From assembly GCA_964522805.1 (NCBI GenBank), contig CAZFWP010000066.1, positions 1 through 11,107 on the forward strand: DNA of 11,107 bases, given 5' to 3'. A model generated the notes under the pieces. It did no database searches. It was not told the origin of the DNA and saw only the letters and a program-made list of their open reading frames with translations. The position numbers were made by a program, and so were the translations under genes. This DNA is from CAZBYL01 sp964522805 (GTDB taxonomy: Bacteria > Synergistota > Synergistia > Synergistales > Synergistaceae). Below, in pieces: positions 6,107 to 11,107 of the stretch (position 1 is its first letter; each line of letters begins with the position of its first letter).

Positions 6107-7255
6107 CTACTGCATGTCAAGAAGCACAAAAGAGATCCACAACTCAAAGGCGTCTTTAAAATTCCATGGGTCTTTACCGGTTAGTGTACGAATCTTTTTG
6201 AGGCGATACTGCAAACTGTTTCTGTGCATAGACATTTTCTCGGCTGCCTCTCCGCTGGCAAAGGGGGATTCGCACCAGGTGAGAAAGGTCTCTTTTATAT
6301 CTTCGTAATCTGTTCGGTCAGTCAGGTTTTTCAATGTTGACATCGCAAATTCTTCGCGCTGTGCGTGCGGGAGCAGATCCAGCAGTGTCTCAGCCGTAAA
6401 TGAGCTCGCCGCTATAATCCCATGAGCTCCGAGTTGTCTCGCCAGGCGCAAAACATTTCTGGAAGAACGCAGCGAGCGTGCCAGACCTGCCAAATCTTCT
6501 GCGGCGAAACCAATAGCCACGTCAATGTTAATTCCTTTATCACTCAGGCTTTTTATTAACGACGATACCAGCGATTTTGATATTTCACTCACATCATCGG
6601 CAGAACCAGAGACACTCGGTGAAAATAGTATGGTTATTCTGTAATTCTCGTGAAAACAGATTACGTTACGCGGATTAGAAAATGAGCTGCGCACCTCACC
6701 CTGCAGTATTCTAAAAGCCGCCTCGCTGGAATGTATGTCCCAACGTTTCATTTCTATGATGAGGGCTATTTTGCACCACGAAAGGTCATAGCCCAGTTCT
6801 TTGCCCTGCATTAATATCAGTTCGTTATTCCTGTTTCTTACGTCAAAAGATGCCACGTTTTTAATGAAATCACGCAGCTCCCGCTCCTTAAGCATACTAG
6901 ACTCCAGATACGCCTGTTCGCGTAGCATTATTTCTGCATGTTTCTGCACCAAACGTCCATATCTCGCCACATCCTCAGGAGCACCAGTTATAGAGATGGA
7001 ACCCACAACATTGTTAAAAAGCTGTATCGGCAAAGTGTAGCCTGGATACACATTAAGAAGCGCACTGGCCTCTTTCTCCGTTGTTTCCATGGGAACATTC
7101 TCCTGCATAACTCTGATTGACGGCTCGTGGAATTCACCGAGACGGCTCTCATCGCTGCAGGCGATAATAAAGGCATTTTCATCAGTCACCAGCACGCCGC
7201 AGCCAATTATCTCCGCCGCGCTTTTCGCTATGTATTTTGCAAATCTCTTAAACAA
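6107..7255 (-). CDS. CdaR/PucR-family transcriptional regulator, probable regulator of the grd operon
   Basis: A 382-residue regulator of the sugar-diacid-regulator (CdaR) superfamily. Residues 1-115 match the diacid-recognition domain: AEIIGCGVLVTDENAFIIACSD (14-35), RLGEFHEPSIRVM (38-50), GYTLPIQLFNNVVGSISITG (72-91) and a long helix to LREQ (113). The middle has a GGDEF-like, non-catalytic fold seen in PucR relatives. The last 60 residues hold the HTH_30 domain: a helix-turn-helix around AAEKMSMHRNSLQYRLKKI (about 337-355), followed by DPWNFKDAFELWISFVLL. The start is TTG at 7255: an in-frame TAA lies at 7271-7273 just upstream, and GAGGGTGG sits upstream of the TTG. It is transcribed divergently from grdE, so control of that operon, perhaps in response to an amino acid or glycine derivative, is a reasonable inference. 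The ligand is unknown. Confidence 0.88.
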   Translation of the reverse strand: MFKRFAKYIAKSAAEIIGCGVLVTDENAFIIACSDESRLGEFHEPSIRVMQENVPMETTEKEASALLNVYPGYTLPIQLFNNVVGSISITGAPEDVARYGRLVQKHAEIMLREQAYLESSMLKERELRDFIKNVASFDVRNRNNELILMQGKELGYDLSWCKIALIIEMKRWDIHSSEAAFRILQGEVRSSFSNPRNVICFHENYRITILFSPSVSGSADDVSEISKSLVSSLIKSLSDKGINIDVAIGFAAEDLAGLARSLRSSRNVLRLARQLGAHGIIAASSFTAETLLDLLPHAQREEFAMSTLKNLTDRTDYEDIKETFLTWCESPFASGEAAEKMSMHRNSLQYRLKKIRTLTGKDPWNFKDAFELWISFVLLDMQ

Positions 7256-7270
7256 GGCGCCACCCTCTCT

Positions 7271-7335
7271 TTATTCTACAGAATAATTCATAATCAATTA
7301 TACAACATTTTTATATGCAAGAGAATAATGAATAA
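7271..7335. promoter_or_regulatory. Repeated GAATAA/TTATTC elements, candidate operator
   Basis: The regulator-grdE intergenic region holds a perfect inverted repeat TTATTCT-AC-AGAATAA (7271-7286) and, 42 bp away (about four helical turns), a tandem pair GAATAAT-GAATAA (7323-7335). The first site would lie just downstream of the regulator's predicted start of transcription; the second would cover the -35 area of the grd promoter. The pattern suits autoregulation plus control of grd, but binding is inference. The region is AT-rich, which raises the chance of coincidence. Confidence 0.45.
7297..7325 (-). promoter_or_regulatory. Promoter of the CdaR-type regulator
   Basis: A perfect TATAAT occupies 7297-7302 on the minus strand, with a weak TTCTCT -35 at 17 nt (7320-7325). 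The transcript would begin near 7290, leaving about a 35-nt leader. Confidence 0.5.
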
Positions 7336-7356
7336 AGCATGATAGGCGTATACAAT
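7326..7356 (+). promoter_or_regulatory. Possible promoter of the grdE-grdB operon
   Basis: TACAAT (7351-7356, within TATACAAT) is a fair -10, but the -35 area (about 7328-7333) has no good match and is instead occupied by the GAATAA tandem repeat. A weak -35 is usual for promoters needing an activator. The leader would be about 84 nt, with a weak hairpin from TCCGC (7397-7401) and GCGGA (7418-7422). No known riboswitch fold was recognised in it. Confidence 0.35.
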
Positions 7357-7445
7357 GAGAAGTGTAAGTTATATGTGAAAAATATTTTTAAGTTAATCCG
7401 CAACGGCAATGCCCAAAGCGGAATTTCAAAGAGGAGGAATGGGTA

Positions 7446-8735
7446 ATGAGACTTGAGCTGCACAAAGTTCACATCACAGGACTCGCGTTCGCAGACACCA
7501 CACATGTGTCCAGCGGAACTCTTTACGTCAACAAGAGTGAAGCAGAGGAACTTATCGCGGAGGACAGACGTTTCGCAAAAGTATCCCTCGACCTTACTTC
7601 ACCCGGAGACAGTGTAAGAATCATCCCTGTCAAAGACGTAGTAGAGCCGCGCGTCAAAATCGGAAAGAACAACTACTTCCCCGGCTTCTGCGCACCTATG
7701 CAGAAAGCAGGCACAGGTGAGACCCTCGTGCTTGACGGCGCCGCTGTCGTAACATGCGGACCGATCGTCGCCTTCCAGGAAGGCTTTATTGACATGAGCG
7801 GACCCGCTGCCCCATATTCACCGTTCTCAGCAACACACAACGTCGTTCTCTCAGTAGAACCGGTGGATAACCTCGAAAAACATCAGTACGAAGCCGCTCT
7901 TCGTGAAGCAGGACTAAAACTCAGCGTCTATCTCGCTAAGTGCGCCGCCGAAACAGGAGCAAAGGCTGACGAAGTTAAGGTATTCGAAAAAGGCGACACC
8001 TTTGAAGAGAGCCAGAAGTACCCCGACCTTCCTAAAGTTATCTATGTCTGCATGAACATCACACAGGGTCTTCTCCATGACACATATGTGTACGCTAACG
8101 ACCTCCGCCCCTCACTTCCGACACTTCTTCACCCGAACGAAGTTCTCGACGGAGCAATGGTTTCAGGAAACTGCGTTTCCGCATGCGACAAGAACACCAC
8201 ATGGCACCACGTGCACAACCCTATCGTACAGGCCCTCTATGCCCGTCACGGTAAAGAAATTAACTTCCTTGGCATGATCCCCACTCAGGAAAGCACAGTC
8301 CTCGCCGGAAAACTCCGCGCTGCGACAATGAACCTCTCAATCGCTCAGCAGCTTGGAGCAGATGGCGTCATCGTTTCCGAAGAAGGCTACGGCAACCCCG
8401 ATACAGACCTCTGCCTCAACGCCAAGTACTTCGAAGACGCCGGCATCAAGTCAGTCGTTGTCTCTGACGAGTCATCAGGCACAGACGGAGCAAGCCAGAG
8501 CCTTGCAGACGCTACACCTGAGCTTACAGGCTTCATCTCAACAGGAAACGTCAACGAAATGATCGAAGTTCCCGCAATGGATAAAGTTATCGGATACAAA
8601 GAAGCTATTTCCCTCCTCTCAGGCGGAGCGGAAGAAAGCCTCCGTCCCGATGGCTCAATGTATGTAGAGCTTCAGTCAATCATCGCATCCACAGCAGAGA
8701 TCGGCTTCAACAAACTCGGCTGTGAGTGGATATAG
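7446..8735 (+). CDS. grdE: Glycine/sarcosine/betaine reductase component B, GrdE-type proprotein
   Basis: This is the precursor of the pyruvoyl-containing part of component B, which binds the amino group of glycine (or sarcosine/betaine in paralogues) as a Schiff base. The 429-residue protein begins MRLELHKVHITGLAFAD, a typical GrdE start. The region GNCVSACDKNTTWHHVHNP at 241-259 contains the conserved cysteine (best candidate Cys243) at which the family's proprotein is cleaved and converted to a pyruvoyl group, giving an N-terminal chain of about 27 kDa and a C-terminal chain of about 20 kDa. AGGAGG at 7432-7437 lies 8 nt before the ATG. It is followed by grdB after 16 nt. Codon use (CTC, CTT, ATC, AAC, GGC, TTC favoured) suggests high expression. 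Whether the substrate is glycine, sarcosine or betaine cannot be fixed from sequence alone; nearby grdX, thioredoxin and grdA favour glycine. Confidence 0.93.
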   Translation: MRLELHKVHITGLAFADTTHVSSGTLYVNKSEAEELIAEDRRFAKVSLDLTSPGDSVRIIPVKDVVEPRVKIGKNNYFPGFCAPMQKAGTGETLVLDGAAVVTCGPIVAFQEGFIDMSGPAAPYSPFSATHNVVLSVEPVDNLEKHQYEAALREAGLKLSVYLAKCAAETGAKADEVKVFEKGDTFEESQKYPDLPKVIYVCMNITQGLLHDTYVYANDLRPSLPTLLHPNEVLDGAMVSGNCVSACDKNTTWHHVHNPIVQALYARHGKEINFLGMIPTQESTVLAGKLRAATMNLSIAQQLGADGVIVSEEGYGNPDTDLCLNAKYFEDAGIKSVVVSDESSGTDGASQSLADATPELTGFISTGNVNEMIEVPAMDKVIGYKEAISLLSGGAEESLRPDGSMYVELQSIIASTAEIGFNKLGCEWI

Positions 8736-8751
8736 GAAGGGGCTGGCGACA

Positions 8752-10065
8752 ATGACTTTCAAAATAGTCCATTACATCAACCAGTTTTACGCCGGTATCG
8801 GCGGAGAAGAGAAAGCTGACCACAAGCCCGAAGTGCGCGAAGGCATCGTCGGACCCGGCATGCAGCTTGCAAAACTTTTCGAAGGCACAGCTGAAGTAGT
8901 TGCTACAGTTATCTGCGGCGACGGCTTCTACGGCGAGCATACAGATGAAGCCCGTGCAGCATGCCTCGAAATGGTCAAAAAATACAACCCCGATCTTTTT
9001 GTGGCAGGTCCCGCATTCAACGCAGGACGCTACGGATTCGCATGCGGTGACATCGCAGCGACAGTCGGTGCGGAACTCAACATCCCGACAGTCACCGCTA
9101 TGTACCCCGAGAACCCCGGAGTTGAACTCTATTCCAAGAAGACATTCATCGCTCTCGCAGACGACAGCGCTCGCGGCATGGGCAACGCTCTTACAAACAT
9201 AGCCAACATCGGCACCAAGCTTCTTAAGAAGGAAGCAATGGGTCCGGCACGCCTCGAAGGCTACATCCACCGCGGCATGAGAAAGTCCTTCTTCCACGAG
9301 AAGAGCGGTGCAGAGCGCGCAGTCGAAATGCTTCTTAAGAAGCTTAACGGCGAAGAGTTCCGCACAGAGTACGAGATGCCGGTGTTCAAAAAGATCACCC
9401 CTGCCGCACCTGTAAAAGACCTCAAGCACGCTAAAATCGCCCTTGTATCTTCAGGCGGTATCGTACCGAAGGGCAACCCCGACCACATCCGCGTATCATC
9501 AGCCGAAAGCTTCGGCGAGTATGATATTTCCGCCCTCAACGATCTGACTGCGGAAAACTACGAGTCAGTGCACGGCGGCTACGACCGTCAGTGGGCAAAC
9601 ATCGACCCGGACGTTGTCGTGCCTCTCCAGATCATGCGCGAACTTGAAAAAGAGGGTGTATTCGGAGAACTCCACAAGTACTTCTACACCACTACAGGAA
9701 CGGGAACAGCCGTTGCCTTCGCTGAGAAGTTCGGACAGGAAATCGGTGAGAAACTTAAAGCAGATGGCGTTGACGCTGTGATCCTCACCTCCACCTGAGG
9801 AACTTGTACTCGGTGCGGAGCATCGATGACAAGAGAAATCGAACGCGTAACAGGCGTCCCCGTTGTACAGATCGCAACAATCGTACCCATTATGCTTACA
9901 GTCGGAGCGAACAGAATCGTCCCTGGCGTAGCTATTCCCCACCCCGCAGCAGACCCTGCACTCGGTGAAGAGGGAGACAAGGCCGTCCGCAGAGAAATAA
10001 TCATGCGTGCCTTCAAGGCAATGACAACCCCCATCGAAGAACAGACAATATTTGAAAAGAAGTAG
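8752..10065 (+). CDS. grdB: Glycine/sarcosine/betaine reductase component B selenoprotein, read through TGA as selenocysteine
   Basis: GrdB is the selenoprotein subunit of component B, where the bound amino acid is attacked to form a carboxymethyl selenoether. The reading frame continues across TGA at 9796-9798 without any frame change: 348 residues before, Sec349, then 88 after, to TAG at 10063-10065, 437 residues in all, as in known GrdB proteins. The Sec context is ILTST-U-GTCTRCGASM, giving the UxxCxxC motif (Sec349, Cys352, Cys355). The part after the TGA (VGANRIVPGVAIPHP and so on) is the conserved GrdB C-terminus, so this is recoding and not a nonsense mutation. The start is ATG 8752, after AGGAAGGGG at 8734-8742; it yields the usual MTFKIVHYINQFYAGIGGEEKA N-terminus split over MTFKIVHYINQ and FYAGIGGEEKA. 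An in-frame GTG at 8722 overlaps grdE and is not needed. Codon use suggests high expression. The exact paralogue (GrdB, GrdF or GrdH) is less certain than the family. Confidence 0.93.
9796..9833 (+). promoter_or_regulatory. UGA selenocysteine codon and bacterial SECIS hairpin of grdB
   Basis: Right after TGA (9796-9798) a hairpin can form: outer stem CTTGT (9803-9807) with ACAAG (9829-9833), a 2x2 internal loop, and inner stem TCGGTG (9810-9815) with CATCGA (9821-9826, one G-U pair), closed by the loop CGGAG (9816-9820). The apical loop begins 17 nt after the TGA and has G as its second base, which fits the known bacterial SECIS pattern of a short hairpin with an early loop G at 16-37 nt. SelB binding itself is inferred. 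Confidence 0.82.
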
Positions 10066-10073
10066 TATAATGT

Positions 10074-10105
10074 TACACAGCGGGCGGAATACCGTCCGCT
10101 GTGTA
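10074..10105 (+). terminator. Strong hairpin after grdB, probable (partial) terminator
   Basis: ACACAGCGGGCGG (10075-10087) pairs with CCGTCCGCTGTGT (10092-10104) with one G-U pair and an AATA loop; a further T-A pair closes the base. It is followed by ATTTGTATTC, a modest U-rich tract. It lies 8 nt after the grdB stop and before grdX, so it may end most transcripts or protect the 3' end of the grdE-grdB message. Confidence 0.7.
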
Positions 10106-10166
10106 TTTGTATTCTAAAAACCTTACCGGTGAATATAATCCCAAGAATCTACCAAGGCGGTGTACT

Positions 10167-10562
10167 ATGTCGGAAATAATGAAGATTGTGACAAACAACC
10201 CCAGCATAGAAGTCACAGCGGAAATGCCTCATGAGGTCATATTCGTTGAGGGTTCTCCGATTGATGTTTTGGACAAGACGGAAGAGCTTATACAGCAGCA
10301 CTACAAACTGCTCTCCACTCCCTTGCCTCCTAATATTCCAATCATGAGGGGTCCCTATCGCTCATTAGTTATAGCCGAAAATGACTCACAATATGATACA
10401 CTTGGTCTGATAGCTCTTGGCAAAGCTCGCGACCGCTACATCATGGAAAGAAAACACAGCAGCATGGACCCTTCCATGAAGCCAGGCGAGGACTTCGCGA
10501 CAATAGACAGCACTATGCTAACCCGTACTTTGAGAGACATCTCATTGTCAACTCCGCTTTAA
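10167..10562 (+). CDS. grdX: GrdX family protein of the glycine reductase locus
   Basis: GrdX is a small protein of unknown function that is encoded in glycine reductase operons. The 131-residue product has the family's pattern: an N-terminal MKIVTNNPSIEV strand, VEGSPIDVLDKTEELI in the first third, HYKLLSTPLPPNIPIMRGPYRSLVIA in the middle (split here as HYKLLSTPLPPNIP and MRGPYRSL) and a less conserved C-terminal part ending TLRDISLSTPL. I chose ATG 10167 because AAGGCGG ends 6 nt before it; another ATG at 10179 would place the protein's start at MKIVTNNP, closer to other family members, but it lies too far from the ribosome-binding site. No catalytic residues are known. It sits between grdB and the thioredoxin gene, consistent with its usual company. 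Confidence 0.88.
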   Translation: MSEIMKIVTNNPSIEVTAEMPHEVIFVEGSPIDVLDKTEELIQQHYKLLSTPLPPNIPIMRGPYRSLVIAENDSQYDTLGLIALGKARDRYIMERKHSSMDPSMKPGEDFATIDSTMLTRTLRDISLSTPL

Positions 10563-10577
10563 TACGTGATTTATGAC

Positions 10578-10606
10578 TTTAAATTAAATATAACTAGTGT
10601 TATGAT
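10578..10606 (+). promoter_or_regulatory. Possible promoter for thioredoxin-grdA
   Basis: TTTAAA (10578-10583) and TATGAT (10601-10606) are separated by 17 nt in the 94-nt gap after grdX. The leader would carry a small hairpin AGCGT (10615-10619)/ACGCT (10627-10631). This would let thioredoxin and grdA be expressed apart from component B. Confidence 0.4.
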
Positions 10607-10656
10607 AAGTAAAAAGCGTTGTTTAGACGCTGAATATAAATTGGAGGCGAATCATA

Positions 10657-10980
10657 ATGATTGATATCACAAAAGAGAATTGTGATGCCGAGATACGTGA
10701 AGAAAAAGCACTTCCTGTTGTAGTTGACTTCTGGGGCCCTCAGTGCGTTCCCTGCATGGCTTTAAAACCCCTCTACCATGATATGGAGAAGGATTTTGAA
10801 GGCAAAGTTAAGTTCACTGCAGTAGACTGCTCAACAAACAAGAGAGTAGCTATGGGATTCCGTGTAATGGGCCTGCCCACATTCCTCTTCTGGAAAGATG
10901 GCGTAGAAGTGAAGCGTCTCTCCAAAGACGAATGCACCATCGAAGCTATCAGAGCTGAAATCGAGAAACTCGCTCAGTAA
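10657..10980 (+). CDS. trxA: Thioredoxin with a CVPC active site, electron donor to glycine reductase
   Basis: A 107-residue thioredoxin-fold protein. The catalytic motif is WGPQCVPC at 26-33, so the redox pair Cys30/Cys33 is CVPC rather than the common CGPC, as in thioredoxins of Stickland-type glycine-reducing clostridia. The cis-proline Pro74 (GLPTF), Asp24 (VVVDFW) and a normal C-terminal helix are present. Extra cysteines are Cys9, Cys58 and Cys93. A good GGAGG (10643-10647) lies 9 nt before the ATG. In the reductase system thioredoxin supplies the two electrons that release the product from the selenoether. It lies 96 nt before grdA and is probably co-transcribed with it. No thioredoxin reductase gene is in the window. 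Confidence 0.93.
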   Translation: MIDITKENCDAEIREEKALPVVVDFWGPQCVPCMALKPLYHDMEKDFEGKVKFTAVDCSTNKRVAMGFRVMGLPTFLFWKDGVEVKRLSKDECTIEAIRAEIEKLAQ

Positions 10981-10998
10981 TCAAAAAGCTTCACAAAC

Positions 10999-11016
10999 CA
11001 ACTTACTCAACTTACT
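10999..11016 (+). repeat. Tandem 9-bp repeat before grdA
   Basis: CAACTTACT occurs twice head to tail (10999-11007 and 11008-11016) in the trxA-grdA spacer. It may be a replication-slippage duplication or a protein or RNA binding site; the function is unknown. Confidence 0.6.
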
Positions 11017-11027
11017 ATAGGCAACAT

Positions 11028-11041
11028 CGCCCGAGAGGGCG
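11028..11041 (+). other. GNRA-tetraloop hairpin in the grdA leader
   Basis: CGCCC (11028-11032) pairs with GGGCG (11037-11041) around a GAGA loop, about 22 nt before the grdA ribosome-binding site. There is no T-tract, so it is not a terminator; it may stabilise the message or mark a processing point. Confidence 0.5.
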
Positions 11042-11076
11042 TGCAACAAAAATATAACCATAGGAGGTGTTCAGCC

Positions 11077-11107
11077 ATGGGCAAACTGGCAGGTAAGAAA
11101 CTTCTCC
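11077..11107 (+). CDS. grdA: GrdA, glycine reductase component A selenoprotein (first 10 codons only)
   Basis: Component A is a small selenoprotein that accepts the carboxymethyl group from component B and passes it to component C, which releases acetyl phosphate. Only MGKLAGKKLL is visible. GrdA proteins usually begin with a similar short start followed by a G-K-K-hydrophobic strand, and the locus context (grdE, grdB, grdX, CVPC thioredoxin) makes this the most likely next gene. A full AGGAGGTG lies at 11062-11069, 7 nt before the ATG. The selenocysteine region lies outside the window, so the call rests mostly on context. Confidence 0.68.
   Translation, partial: MGKLAGKKLL

Noticed and set aside
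7362..7445. A glycine riboswitch in the grdE leader
   Set aside because: The leader is only about 84 nt, with a weak 5-bp hairpin; no aptamer core was recognised.
8722..8751. An earlier GTG start for grdB
   Set aside because: It overlaps the end of grdE and adds 10 residues before the conserved MTFKIVHYINQ start; the ribosome-binding site supports ATG 8752.
8707..9429. A 240-residue minus-strand protein antisense to grdB
   Set aside because: It is antisense to a well-supported gene, cysteine-rich in a way expected from reversed GCA/GCG-type codons, and has no recognisable domain.
9826..10065. A separate 79-residue gene after grdB
   Set aside because: It is the in-frame continuation of grdB past a selenocysteine TGA, with conserved GrdB tail sequence and no ribosome-binding site of its own.
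10101..10166. An earlier GTG start for grdX at 10101
   Set aside because: It lies inside the hairpin after grdB, has no ribosome-binding site, and the added 22 residues do not resemble GrdX.
1..11107. CRISPR arrays, tRNA genes, insertion sequences or defence genes
   Set aside because: No spaced direct-repeat array, cloverleaf, transposase or nuclease/toxin-like protein was seen on either strand.

Overview
This looks like a chromosomal segment from a strictly anaerobic, amino-acid-fermenting bacterium. The selenoprotein glycine reductase genes, the CVPC-type thioredoxin and the CdaR-type regulator point to Synergistota or a Stickland-type clostridium. I favour Synergistota on gene content and the look of the housekeeping proteins, at moderate confidence and without any database search. 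No CRISPR array, tRNA, rRNA, insertion sequence or phage gene is visible.

Region 1 (1-1550, minus strand) is the conserved rpmH-rnpA-yidD-yidC cluster: ribosomal protein L34, RNase P protein, the YidD membrane-insertion helper and the YidC insertase (its 3' end lies outside the window). One promoter upstream of rpmH reads it. rnpA overlaps yidD by 4 nt, and the other junctions are 6 and 9 nt. No dnaA lies next to rpmH.

Region 2 (1550-5700) has rpsT (ribosomal protein S20) on the plus strand, divergent from rpmH. Two strong hairpins at 1973-2074 separate it from the convergent leuS-holA operon (leucyl-tRNA synthetase and DNA polymerase III delta), whose two genes overlap by one base.

Region 3 (5700-7445) carries two minus-strand genes: a small ACT-like protein of the TM1266 type and a CdaR/PucR-type regulator with a sugar-diacid-recognition domain and a C-terminal helix-turn-helix. 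The regulator is divergent from the reductase operon. The shared intergenic region holds repeated GAATAA/TTATTC elements that are candidate operator sites.

Region 4 (7446-11107, plus strand) is a glycine/sarcosine/betaine reductase locus in the order grdE, grdB, grdX, thioredoxin, grdA (only 10 codons of grdA are inside). grdB contains an in-frame TGA at 9796-9798 that I read as selenocysteine, followed at once by a bacterial-type SECIS hairpin; the full product is 437 residues, not the 348 that a stop at the TGA would give. GrdE and GrdB form substrate-binding component B. Thioredoxin supplies electrons and GrdA carries the carboxymethyl group; component C (grdC/grdD) is expected downstream. 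A strong hairpin after grdB and a separate promoter before the thioredoxin gene suggest that the thioredoxin-grdA part is expressed partly independently of component B.

I found no clearly undescribed system. The most interesting points are the recoding site, the gene order, the putative operator repeats and the leader structure before grdA.
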